This document shows, one piece after another, positions 45,601 through 57,640 of a stretch of 64,000 bases of DNA. The translations under genes and the position numbers were made by a program. The notes below the pieces were generated by a model. It was not told the DNA's origin. It did not search any database and was given only the letters and a program-made list of their open reading frames with translations. Origin of the DNA: Xiphias gladius (lineage: Eukaryota; Chordata; Actinopteri; Istiophoriformes; Xiphiidae); contig NC_053413.1 of the NCBI RefSeq assembly GCF_016859285.1, positions 15,581,501 through 15,645,500 of the forward strand, in the 5' to 3' direction. How positions within the stretch are numbered: position 1 is the stretch's first letter; every line of letters begins with the position of its first letter.

Positions 45601-48600
45601 TTTAGAATCTTCAAAAATAAACACATCTCTGTGACTTGCTGATAGTCTTTATGCACAGTATGACATGAAATAGAAATAGAAAAAAAGTATGTGCTGCATT
45701 GTAGCACATACATAAAAGCACTTTAATGGCAGCATTATAATCTGTAGTTGCGGTCTACCTGATGGCTAATTGGGTCAGTGCCAAGTGCCGAGTGGCGTTT
45801 GTTTGATGTGGAGATGAAATGCTGAGAGTGCAATACCATTTTTGTATTGTTCCCCAGTCTAGGTAGGTTTGATTTGATAGATTAAATGAGTTCTTTGCAG
45901 ATGTAGACTTATTAAACCTGTAATTATGCCATCATGTTAGATAGTGGGGTTACATTTGCAGGTGCCTGGGTACCACAGGGGACTTACATTGCTCAAATTG
46001 TTGCTGTTGCCTATGTGCACATCTGGGCCCCTGGTCAGGTGCTGAGAATAAGGGCACAGCTGCAGGGAACAGGCTTCTGCTCCCCCCTCGATCCCTCTCC
46101 GCCTGTGGCGTGGTGGGGGGACAGAAGCACACTTCTGACCAGAGGGATGCAGGCACATTTCCCTGGGGATGACAGAACTGCATTTATCGGCAGAATGGCA
46201 AGCCTGGGTTTACACCCTGTGTATCTAAATGTGACAGCAAGAACGATATCACTGCGAGGAGTGCTTGCACTTTGAGCAGTTATATCAGGAGTACTGCTAT
46301 TGATTTTGTTGATAAATTGAATCGCATGGCATGTGTGCCAAACCTGGCTACTGCCTGGGGGTGTATGGGGGATCATGCCATCTTAAATTGGTCTAGGAGG
46401 GGTAGCACCATGAAAGATACAGACGAGAAATAATCATTTTGTGTATCTACAAAGGTGTGTATGTGCCTTTTAATCCTATTCTGTGTGTGAATGTAAAAGT
46501 GTTTATGGGGGGTTTGGATGTCTAGGACCCCAAGCGATGTATCTAAAAGCTGTGACCCCAAATGGAACACACCTGTGCCCCTGAAGTTTATAGAGCCCCA
46601 TTAGAAGAGACTCAGTCAGTGATCAGAGGGGGAGAGGGCCTATATAACTTCCCCATGAGAATCTCTGAATAGTTAAACTCTATGAGGTTCACCTTATTAC
46701 TTTGTTGGGATGACTTAATGCTGAAATCTCTTGTTTTCAAACCAAATAACCCCTCTGGTCTACACAATAGATAATAAAAGGTGACGGATGCGTAATGAAG
46801 TCACTGTAATGTTTGGCATCAGGAAGAACACAAAAGATTGCCGCATTTTCACGCACCCAGACTCTTTATAACAAAAGCAATGACCAATATGCTACACTTG
46901 TGGTATTTTGGAGTGAAGCAGGAACATAAAAGTGAACCTGCAGAGCCCTGCGTAGGCTGTTCACTTTCTCAGCTAACTAAATGTAAACCACAGTTAATAT
47001 TTCATGAGGGACATACTCAAAAAGAAAAAAACAGACTATTTCTGCTTGATTTTTGCATTTTCCGTTCTTCTGTTTTTTCCCTCTGCTTTTTCCTGCAGTG
47101 TACTTCCTGACTAGAGATTAAATAATTCCATTGGAATCCTCTTAGGATGGGTTCCCAGCACTTGGCAATTAAACAATTACATTTAATCAGCATGGGGCGA
47201 CGCTTCAAGTCACCCTCATTTCAGACGTTGATTAAAAGCAATTCTGCAGTGGTTATTGCTGTCGACTTTCGAAACTGTGGTTCACTTAGGTTTACTGCAT
47301 TTGTGGGGTCAGGTTGGATAGCAATATGGCAGGTTCAGTGGTGGTCGAGAGCTGTATCTGCCTCTGGTGGGTAAAACAGTAATGACAGAACTCATGGCAG
47401 ACCTTATATTCTCCCTTAAGTCAGAGCTAGTTAGATTACTTAGAGACATTTTGACCCTACAGCAAAGAAGACTCAATGAACAATGGAAAGGAGAGGGGCA
47501 TTAAGTTATGCATGTGGGAGTCTAGATCCTGTTAGTGATTTTTTGTATTACACGTGTGCATTTGACTGTGTCCATACACAGCTGTTTCTTTTTGCATCTG
47601 CATTTAAGCGCATTTGGCTTGAATGAAATGCACCTTGACATGTACAATTTCATCATCCCATGCAATAACATCTCCCTCTGTGATGGCAAACAAGCTGAGA
47701 GAGGGCACAGGGGGAGGGGGGCTTTTGTGTCAGCCGTATTTGACATTATGCTTGAGTGAAAGAGTGCTACGTGGCACAGGGCTGGAGCAAACTATAGTCT
47801 TCCCTGTGCAACACAGATGAGTTGTGATGGATATCCGGCCCCCTCTTGTGAAACCCAGGTGCCCCTGTTTCATAAGGCACCCCACTGGCTCTACCGCCCT
47901 CTTAATTAGCAGCTTCCGTCAGCTGGCACCCAGGCCTTCGAGCACCAGTCACTGGCCTCTGCTGCTGAAGGAATCCAGTTCACTCCAGATCTTCAGCTTT
48001 TTCTAACAGATGGATACATGGGCGGGCTGAGGAAGAAGCATCAAGGTTTTTGCAAACCTGTAAATCTGTGAATTTCCTGGTATCTAGATCAGATGCAGGC
48101 TGGAAGGAGGAGAGAATACTTGAATTGAATGCTTTAGTCTGTGTGTTTCTTGGTTTTAATAACGATGGGCAACGGCAGCGAATGGGCCTTGAGTTTTGAG
48201 TCTCAGCTGTAGATACGCTGTGAAAAGACATTGATGATTTTTATATGATGAAGTCAAATATAGATAAAAGGCTTCACCAGCCTGAGAATGTAGCCTTTTT
48301 CCTGGTGCTGTATCATAGCAGCGCTGTAACAATAGTCTCTTCTAATGACATTCCCCTAGTAACTTCTTGCCTCTACGAATCTCAGGGGGGAAGCGCTACA
48401 AAAAGTGATAATTACATGAAATATACATAGAGAATAAAGGGAGCATGTTTACATAACCAAGCCCATAAATATCTGACTGAGAAGACATTGTTCTCCGACT
48501 CCTTTTAAGCTGATCTCCCAGGGATGCCATTTTAATGACATGATGGTTTAAAGAGATGCTGCTCCATCTCGTTCCATATTTAATTAACTTTTGCTTTTCT

Positions 48601-49940
48601 GACGCAGAGGAAAAACAGAATAAAGAAAGCGTGATAGAGACAAACACACGATAGCGAGAAGACAATAACAAATAGCTGGGAGAACAGAGAGGGAGGCAGG
48701 GGGAACATGAGTAGAGACCTTGTCATGCTTTTGTGAGCTGTTTACAATACAAGAGATGCAAAGGGAGAGGAGGGGTGGTGGAAGAGAACGAGAGTTAGGA
48801 AGACTGACATGGGTGAGAGAGGATGAGATTGAGGGATGAGAAAGAAAGGAAAAGAATGAACGGGAGGCCCCAGATTTTAAAAGAGAGCGAGGCAAAATTA
48901 AGAAAAAGGAGGAAAAGAAATTAAGGAGGACAGGGGAGAGAGTGGGGGAATACCGGTAGAATGGGGCCCTTGCTCTCCCGTGGGACTCCATTATGGAGCA
49001 TTTTTTAGTTAATCACCAATAAGCTAGTAATAAATAACTGTAAAGAAAATAAATGTGAAACTGACAAAATGAAGCAACATGTTTAACTGACATTCCAGAT
49101 TCCCAAAAATAAATAAAACAAATGTTAACAAAAATACTATCAAAAAAGTAAGCCCCTCTCTGTATTCTACTTTGGCTTCCTCCTCCTAATATATTTTTGC
49201 AATGCATACCACTGTTTATCTACCATGTGTTCATTAAATAAACACATGGCAGATGTCTGTCAGCAAAAATAATTTCACATCAGCATTAAAATAACGTACA
49301 CATTCAAAGATTTCTGCTCCTTATAAAACATGGCTAAAGTTATGTTTTATAACAACACACTAAATAGTGCACAAATCTGTGTTGACATTTCTGTGGTCAT
49401 GCACACCCAATGCACTGAACCATTTGAACTGTTTACAGTAAACTCAAATCATTTAACCAATGAAATCATGCTTTGGCACTTAGATACAAGGGACTCAGTC
49501 CAGAAATCAGAGTCCTCCTCTCTCTCAGGCAGTGTGTTTTCCATTTTTCGGTCAGCTGTATACAGTGTACGCTGCATTATTGATACTTTCTTTCCCTTTT
49601 CTCTCCTCTTGTTAGACTCTTCCCTTGTCCTCATCTCATCACAATGGCCACACTGGCTGTGGAGCCTGGAGAGCGGCAGTGAATTTGACCCCACCTGGTC
49701 TATATTTTATTGCTTGGTGTTTAATACATTTTTGAAAATCCCCCCCATCCCATCCAAAAAAAAAAAAAAAAGATTTCAAAAAAAGATAGTCTATTCCACA
49801 GTCTGTCTTGGTGAGGCAGAGGGAGATGACTGGAGGGGGATACTCACCTTCAGCTCTCCCAGTTCAGGAGACAGGGGGGATCATTAGGAAGGGCTATAGA
49901 GGAGGGAAGAGTGGGATTGTGTTTGTTTGTCTATATGTTT
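45601..49940. other. Intergenic DNA between hrh4 and znf521
   Basis: No gene is recognised. The stretch at 45950-46270 is GC-richer than its surroundings and open in more than one frame, but its translations resemble nothing I know. Blocks at about 47860-48000 and 48440-48560 have the balanced composition and TTAATTA/ATTTAATTAA-type words common in conserved non-coding elements. The strand asymmetry at 48700-48960 (purine-rich) is low-complexity DNA. Confidence 0.45.
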
Positions 49941-49946
49941 GTTAGC

Positions 49947-50075
49947 TCGGCGATAGACTGGTGACTTGTCCAGGGTGTACCCTTCTTGCCCAGTGTGTGC
50001 TGGGACAGGCTCAAGTCCCCAGTGACCCTGAAAAGAATAAATGGTTTATAAATTGGATGGGGGGATGGAGAGATG
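49947..50075 (+). mobile_element. LINE/SINE 3'-tail fragment of a widespread fish family
   Basis: The sequence CGATAGACTGGTGACTTGTC, CAGGGTGTACCC, GCTGGGACAGGCTC and GTGACCCTGAAAAG followed by ATGGTTTATAAATTGGATGG matches the tail I know from abundant teleost LINE2-type and SINE repeats. Only about 130 bp remain. The parent family cannot be decided from this piece. Confidence 0.7.
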
Positions 50076-51320
50076 ACAGATGCATCGTCCCAAAACAAAT
50101 GAACTCTCAATAAAAATGTTATTTCAAAATACATTTATTTACATGTTCTAGTTTTGTACTTGTTTAGTTTGAAGTATAGGATGAGGGTGATTATCCTCAG
50201 AATCACCAGAACTGAGGGAGATATCCACAGGCCCTCTTTTCTAATTATCACCCAAAAACTGTCTTGGCCAACCATAAATTTGTAGGAAAGGTTTCTTTAT
50301 GTAACTTAACTCTGAGGAGGACAATGCATAGTTTTCATAACTGTCCTTTTACTGTTATTATTATTACTACAATTACATTTTAAAGACACAGAAAGTGGGT
50401 GTACACAAAACTACACAGGAAATACACAAAAGACAATAGCAAAGGCCTTTGTGCTTGATCCATAAACACTGTGGCAGGGCTACATACTGAGGCTGAGGCG
50501 TCCATTTTGCTGACACAGTTCTGAAATGAAAAGATGGCTCTCTGGATGTGGAGTGCCGGTATGAGAGATTGGGTTACCCCAGACACTCCCAGCGGATCTC
50601 CTGGCCAAATGGATCTGGATCTCATGCTTGGGCGCACATATTGAATGCCATAAGAGGTCTCTGAGGTCTCCTTCAGTGGGAGGAATGCACAGCCTAACAA
50701 TGTGGAGTTTTCACCAAACTACATTTTGCACCAAAGAAGAGCGATAGCAAGGACACTGGAACACAAGGGACAAGCACTAAATGCATACTTATATTTGTGC
50801 TGGTTGTTCATACCGGATGAAGTGGGACATTTTTAGCTTCCTGGATAGCAACATACTGCACAGGTTCAGTAGAATCTCATAATTCTTTAATAAAGTTTTA
50901 ACATGAGGCTGCCACTTTTCCTCTAGAGGACTATGGGTATTAGGCTGTCAAATAAAAAAACAAAATGCCATTTCACGCACAACCTGGACAAGAACAATGG
51001 CATTTCAGCTACTCTCAAGCATCTGGTCCGACTGCCCAATTTCACTAAGGACTGGCCAGGCTCTTAGCAGCATTGAGTGCCAATTGCATTGAGGTTACGT
51101 TCAGGCAACTACACCATAGAGGATCAACCAGGTTAAGTTATCTCTGAACAAGCCATCCATTCTGCTGCTTTCTGATGGAAGAATACTTGGGGGCTGTGTA
51201 ATTATATTGCTTTAAATGAACCCTTGAGAACACCCCTGCCAAAGCGCCCACAAAGTCTCACACTTGGGCGAGTGTCAGAAACACAACACTTGTGTATGCA
51301 CTCATGTGTGTAGCCATGTG
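50076..51320. other. Intergenic, no gene seen
   Basis: This is unremarkable non-coding DNA up to the large GT repeat. No recognisable exon, RNA gene or transposon is seen. Confidence 0.5.
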
Positions 51321-51323
51321 TGT

Positions 51324-51440
<117 letters not shown>

Positions 51441-51464
51441 TTTTTTTTTTGCTGCCTAGGCTGG

Positions 51465-51800
51465 CTTTAAAAGGGAGGCCGCAGTGGTTCTGATACGCCT
51501 CACAAGTGAATTTAATTAAATCATAAATATGAGCTGGAGGCCGCCACCCAATTTAATGTAATGGATGATGTGGGCCAGTCCATCTCTGGCAAAGCAAAGT
51601 TCTGGACCTGTTCAAATGCCCTTGAAGCTTATTAAAAGTGCCTGGCAGAGGGAGATGCTAGCAAAGTTGTTTAATGGATGCCCAGCTTGCATTCAGTATG
51701 ACAGTTAATGTCGGGCTGTACCACTTCTGATTTGGACGAGGGGTTGCGTCTTCATTACGGAAGTCTGTCACTACAAGAGGCCCTGTCCATTCCTCATCTG
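51465..51800. other. Candidate conserved non-coding element
   Basis: After the microsatellite the sequence changes to balanced, non-repetitive DNA rich in homeodomain-type words (GAATTTAATTAAATCATAAA near 51508-51527, TTAATGTAATGG, CTTATTAAAAG). Loci around znf521 are known in vertebrates for many conserved non-coding elements. That this is one is inference from texture alone. Confidence 0.3.
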
Positions 51801-52621
51801 ATCCTCATTATAGTAATGTAATAAAAGCTAATAGATCACAGGCCAACATGCACATTTGATGTTACGCATGAAATAAGAAAAGACAAGCTTCAAAAAAGCG
51901 TGATTGCAGAGATGCTTTATAAAAGACTGAATGTGATCATTTTCTGTGACAAATGAACTTTAATATTATCACCCAGAGGGATCGCATCTTTATGTTTTTA
52001 TATATGTTTTGCCATTAATGGATTAAAACAGCATATGTGGAAATATTATTGTGTTATCTTACTATTCTTATTTATGTAAGAATTTATATGGTAAAGTATG
52101 CAGTATTTCCTATATACAGTTTATAACAAAATACAGTATCTGCTTTGTATTTCAAATGAAGCATTAGTTTACAGTCATTTGTTACTCACAGTATAACCTA
52201 GTTACAGTGCTATGAGCTGCAGCGTGGAGCCTTTTCAAAACAAAACTGAAAGCTTCACCAAATGTTATGCTGCTTTTGTGTCACCATTGATGAATCATTT
52301 GCTGAGACAGACAGATGTTGTTGCATGGGTTTTGTCCCATTCGGCAAAAGCAGAAGAATCTTTTCCGCGGTTCCCTGGAGTGCTGGAGGCTCCCTAAATA
52401 GACCTAGCGCAAGGGTGTGTAGAATGGGACCGCACAGGGTGATGGGTAATGGAGTCATTAATAACACAGACCTCCCTTAAGATGCTCAGATGTTCGTTAG
52501 CGAGAGTCACAAGGGAGTGAGGAAAAATAGGATGCAATTTGATACAATGAAAAAATGCAGTGTAAGCTTTTGATGATGATCACGTTTATGCTGTCATAGG
52601 CCTTGTTTGATGGGTTAATTG

Positions 52622-52624
<3 letters not shown>

Positions 52625-52706
<82 letters not shown>
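52625..52706. repeat. (CA)41 microsatellite
   Basis: This perfect CA run lies just beyond the probable 3' end of the znf521 transcript. Confidence 0.97.
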
Positions 52707-52709
<3 letters not shown>

Positions 52710-52829
52710 TACACACATGCCTTTCAGATAGATAATGAAGGGACATTGAAGCCATTTCCTCATACAGTTTTTAATATTTCCATCACATGTGCAACACAAA
52801 AAAACGAGGTCTGCCAAATACAGAACTCC

Positions 52830-54183
52830 ATATTTGTACAATACATTTTAATAACATTGGAGATAACTGTCCTTTAGCTGCAGGAGATGATGATTTCCTG
52901 TAAACTGTGTATGAACAATTCTCAATCAAAATGTCAAAACATTAAAGTTTCATACAAAAGTGCATCTCAGGTTCAATGAATGCAAAACATTTACATAACA
53001 GAATGGTTTAAAGTTTTGTATGATGCCATAGTGGCTTCCAGCTTGAGCAGAGAGCAATGGGATACTGCAAAGAAACAAGGAGAGTACTTGGGCACTCTCC
53101 AGGAGAGCCAGGGACAGACTTTAGTTACTACGGTATATCCCCGAGACAGACTGAAATTGTGTTCAATCTTCATGACCCTAAATCCAAATGGATTAACTCC
53201 AACATTGCGGAAAATATGTAGAGATAACAAAAAAAAAAAAAAAAAAAAAAAAATTCCAGTAATCTCCAGGCTTCAAAGAGCAGTAAACATTAACAACAGA
53301 AATGTACAGGTTGAGTCAGTGGGCTGGAGATTTCCCCATGCTCTGAGAGCCACATGGGAGCTTCTGTTCACGAGCCAACCAGAGGAACTAGCCTTTTCCA
53401 AATCTGTGTCACTGCGTTTGCATATATCAGCATCCTGTCCTGTTTTCCTCTTCTCTGTGTTGTTTTTTCTTTTTTTCTTTTTTTTCATCTGAACTCCAGC
53501 GCAGGCAGTGCAGATTAGTCGCACCGCCGTTCTCAGCTGGTCCTCTGGTAGCCATGTTACGACAGTCACACAGACAAGATCTCAGCCTATGCTGGTGAAT
53601 CAAACTTTTCTACCCCTTAAAGACTGACCACGTCAGGATACAGAGTGACGTACTGCGCAGCAGGAGTGCCGCTGATGAAAAGAGTTCTCCTGACAACACA
53701 TGCCAGTTCCTACAGTTTCCTACACTCTCAGTGGCACCCTGTTTCTCCTCTACACAACTGGTTGAGTCCCATCTGGTCTGATTGACAATGTCATTGATCT
53801 TTTTTTCCCTTCTCTTTTTTGGACAAACATTTTGAACTGTACATTGGCAAATACTGTATAAGATTGCAATATAGCTGTAGTTAAGCAACACATGAAGAAT
53901 TCTATGTACAAACAAGTTGGCTTTTTCTTTATTTTTGAAACAATGGTCAGTAAAGAATGGAGAGGGTCGTTCTATGTTCTTTCCCCCTCTTTCTTTTATT
54001 TTCTTTGCTTTTCTTTTTCCTTTCTGTGGCATGGTTCCTTGTGGTGTACAACTGAATTGAAAGTTCAGTGCAAAACAGTCAGTGGAAAACTGCACTGACG
54101 GTAATTGGTGGTCAGACATTATTCTCTGCTTCATGTGATCCATGTGATTCATGTTCTTGGCCACGGCGCTGGTCTTTGCCATG
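52830..54183 (-). other. znf521: Probable znf521 3' UTR
   Basis: On the minus strand this follows the proposed znf521 stop codon. Minus-strand poly(A) hexamers are AATAAA at 53995-54000 and 53928-53933 and ATTAAA at 52847-52852, so the UTR may be up to about 1.35 kb. An A-tract lies at about 53229-53252 (T-tract in the transcript). The 190-codon open frame at 54182-53610 begins at an ATG just inside this UTR and has no recognisable domain, so I treat it as chance. Confidence 0.55.
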
Positions 54184-54213
54184 TTAGCTGCTGTGCTGAG
54201 TCAACGTGTGGTT
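54184..54213 (-). CDS. znf521: Last coding exon of zinc finger protein 521 (partial gene)
   Basis: A strong 3' splice site (long pyrimidine tract, TTTTGTGTCCTTGCAG on the minus strand) precedes AAC CAC ACG TTG..., which reads Asn-His-Thr-Leu-Thr-Gln-His-Ser-Ser-stop. The ZNF423/ZNF521 proteins end, as I remember them, in a finger closing with LQNHT(M/L)xQH and a two-residue tail, so this exon supplies the final zinc-ligand His and the C-terminus. In human, ZNF521 lies next to HRH4 and converges with it, which is what is seen here. The protein is a 30-finger C2H2 nuclear co-factor acting in haematopoietic, neural and mesenchymal progenitors. The rest of the gene lies beyond the window. The call rests on nine residues, a good splice site and synteny. 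Confidence 0.72.
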   Translation of the reverse strand, partial: NHTLTQHSS

Positions 54214-57150
54214 CTGCAAGGACACAAAAGAAACAGGAGAAACATTACGATCACATATAACACATGCATTTTTCAGTTTTCTTGCCTTTCATTAAACAGA
54301 AGTTATTCATCGTCCATACCAAGGCCACTAATGTTCTTGCAGCTTACAATTTATTTTACATGTTAGGATTGACGGACACTGTCTTTTGATTATCTTGACA
54401 TTTGAACATCATCATTACTAGGCTTTCATTATCCAGATCCTATTAACTTGCACAGGAGTCAAACTCGTCTGTGGATCAATAGCAGTTGGCTTTGGGATTA
54501 TGGATAGGTAAATCCTGGTCTAACACAAAGGCACGAGACCACTGAAGATGACATCCCATTCCTCAGAAATCCTGCCTCCCGATCAAACTCTGTGTCCATG
54601 GAAACAAATCCATAACATGGCGCTGACACACCTGATGGAATATCTTCCTTGGAGTCTTGTTTATCAAGTACATGTATTGAATGTGCTGCAAATGTACAGT
54701 CGCAGAAAAAAAAGTTGAAAAATACTTCAGGCGCAGGTGAGGCTGTTGATGATTTGATCCCCCACACTTCTGTAAATATTTAATGGTGCACAATTCGCTA
54801 TGACAGGATAACAAGCTGACAACATCACGTTTTGCTGTATCTCCCAAATATATGCAGGCACACACAGAGACCATTGAGAGTGGTTGTAGTGGGGCAGCTG
54901 TGCCAGGTTCTTTAAAGGGAGTGTGGACCAGGGGGTGTGTAACTGGTGTCCCTGGTGGGCTGAATCCAGGTCATCTTTTGAAGTGACTGCTAATCCCTTT
55001 AATGCAAACTACATGCCCCACTTGCTGCGCTCTGTTTAAAACACGGCCTTGGACTCTCTAAACTGGCATGGACTAGACACACCTGTCACAGAGTCATCAG
55101 CACGCATGCATGCACAAATACAGTCACACCTCGGTGCACACATACATTTTGTCCTGCACATAGGTACAAAATGAAGTGAACAAGCGTGTGAAATAACATT
55201 TTTACTGCTTTACTAGTTTTTGAAATATAACTGGGAGACATAGACAATCTAAAATGATTACTGCCACCTCAGTGAGAAGGTTTACCAAAGCAGTCACCTT
55301 CAGTCCTGTTGGTGCAGAGTCCCTTGGGCAGTGCTAGGAGATGACTATTAGCCCCCCTTGCATTCATTCCCTTCCTCACTGCTTCCATATAAAGCATTAA
55401 AACACCTCGACCGCTTTCCTTTCAGTTAGGGCGATTATTTCCCGACAGGTGGGGTAATAAGCTGCTTGACAGAGAGCAGGAGTATGACCCCTGTAAGGGT
55501 TAGCGTGGCTCGCCAGGGCCCTGCTCTCCCTTTTTTAAAGAGGCGGTCCTGGACAGCTCCTCTGCCTTCCTCTCTCTTCTCTTGCTGAAATAAAGCTCCT
55601 TTAAGTGAGTCTGGGAGGAGACTCCCCACGGGACGCTCTTTCTGTCTCTCTCTCTCTCTCTTTCTCCACCTCACCTCCTCCCCCTCCTCACACTCCACCA
55701 ACCCCCTACCCCCCGGTGAAGACATCCTTGGCGTTGCTGAGGAGGGACAGGAGCACGGCAACCTTATTAATGAATGCGGCCCATTACCCGTCAGCCTGGC
55801 TCCTCGGCGACTCCCAGAAGCCCCTGCAGTACGTGACTTCAAATGGCAGGATATTGACACGGGGAAAGCAAAGCGGCTAGGACTGAGTTTGTGTGCACGT
55901 GTGTGTGTGTGAGAGTCTGTGTGTATGTGCAAGAGAGAGAAACGGAGAGAGAAAATTTGTGCTCAACTGAGTGTGCATGCCTTTGTGTGAATGTGCCAGT
56001 GTGTTTAGGTGTGTGTGTGTGCGTGTGTGTGTGTGTCTGTGGACCCCAAAGGAACGTAGCTCCTTGGATATAATGTAGGGCTCGTAACAGCTATTAGAGG
56101 GGAAAATAACCCCTCTGGGGAAATGCCCCCCCCCTCTGCATGTCCCAGCTCTGTCTGACACACACGGCATTCTACCTTTTCCTTAAACATGCCAGGAGTT
56201 TTCTCACTGAGGGCTTTCTCAAGGACGGTGTTAAACGACTTCAGTGGCTGTGGCAGCCATGCAGACTAAAGGGAAATAGAGGAAAAGAGGGGGAAAAGAT
56301 GTTAAAAGAAAATGAAACTGATACCTTTATCTCTGTGGATACTAAACTCTGCAGAGTAGCTATAAACTGTTCTGTGTATGAGTACGGAGGGTAGAAGTAA
56401 GGGAGAGGGGAGGGAGGGTGCAAATTCACTTTCCAATCTTCATCCTTGTCAAGTTCTTCAAGTAAGTTTAATACCTATAGTGCGCAAGTACAAATGTCAA
56501 ATTAGATGCGAAACACATAATTCACACCTTACGCAAGAAATTGTCAAAAATGTCCAGCGCCCCATCTAGGAGCATGTCACCAGCAGTGTCACACTAGAAT
56601 CACTGCAATTTAGGATTAGATGCCCTCCATTAAGCCTTTAGCTCTCATCCTAACTCCCTCCTTCAATGCCATCTTATTCCCCCTGAAACTCTGCCATTCC
56701 CCTTCATCCATTTCCTTCCCTTCTATCCAACTCTTAATCTCCCCCTCGATCTTTTCAACCACCTGCTGGCCACACAGGCCTGCTGCAGGGCCCAGTTACC
56801 AGCCGTATTCAAGTACGCAGTCAATTCTCCACTAAATTAAATTTTGCTCTGATCAATAAGGTGCACCCGCTTCTCCCTTATGAAGACTGGCTGCATTGGC
56901 TCGGAGCAAGCCTCCTCTTCCTCTCCTGTTCTCTCACCGGCTCTGTGCCACCGTTAAACCACCACTTTCATCTGATTACATCACCCTACTGCAACGCCCT
57001 CGGGGGTAGTGGAAAAGGGGGGAGAACACCCGGCAGGGGTCTTGTGTACCCATGCAAACAGGTGCAATATGTCTTAGGAATTTAACGCCGCTGCAGACAG
57101 GGAGAGGGTGAGAAAAAATGGGGAACGACTGGGGAAGAGCAGAGAGCGGG
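54214..57150 (-). other. znf521: Probable last intron of znf521, proximal part
   Basis: No further C2H2 exon is visible in any minus-strand frame, so this is read as intron. It contains a CT/GT-rich low-complexity zone at 55620-56040 and pyrimidine-rich DNA near 56620-56760. A balanced block at about 55730-55860 (ATTAATGAATGCGGCCCATTA) is a candidate conserved element. The intron assignment depends on the terminal exon call. Confidence 0.5.
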
Positions 57151-57640
57151 AAAGTGCAAGCAGGCTGGGGAGTTGATTTATTAACTAATCATTCTTTATG
57201 CCGTTCCCCATTGCTCTGGTCTCCATCGATAGCACCCGGTCTCCAGTGAGGCAACTGAGGTGCATCTCTTACATCAGCTCTGCAGAGGAAGACTAGTGGA
57301 CTAGCAGACACATTTTCTCTTTCATCTGATCTTGCTGCATTAAAGACAATCTTCCCATTGTCCAACATCACAGAGAGAGGATGTAAAGCTTAATCACAAC
57401 GCTAACAATGTTTGATTAGCATAATGTTAATACCTGCAGAGCACATGTTAAGTGCATTGTGTCTGCTCCTCTACCTGGTGTTATCCAGCATATACCATTA
57501 AACCCATGGTTTACTGAGTGGTTAGAGAGCTGAGCGAGCAATAACAACCTGTTAAGCCATGGCCTTTTCAAGGCTTCTCAGACAAACAGAGCAGTGTGCA
57601 TTTTACACAAGTGTAGAGTTGACCAGTGAATTCACTAGAA
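57151..57640. other. Candidate conserved non-coding element
   Basis: This is non-repetitive, balanced sequence with many TAAT-core and E-box-like words (TTATTAACTAATCATTCTTT, GATTAGCATAATGTTAATAC, CACATG). It stands out from the AT-rich DNA on its right (57650-58100). Conservation cannot be seen from one genome. Confidence 0.3.

Noticed and set aside
49330..49887. 185-codon plus-strand open frame
   Set aside because: It has no domain, includes a poly-Lys stretch from an A-tract, and has no splice support; chance frame in intergenic DNA.
53610..54182. 190-codon minus-strand open frame
   Set aside because: It starts just after the proposed znf521 stop, has no recognisable domain, and runs through T/A-rich UTR-like DNA; more likely chance.
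55435..55932. 165-codon minus-strand open frame and the overlapping Ser-rich frame on plus
   Set aside because: Both cross a CT/GT-rich low-complexity zone; the composition explains the absence of stops.
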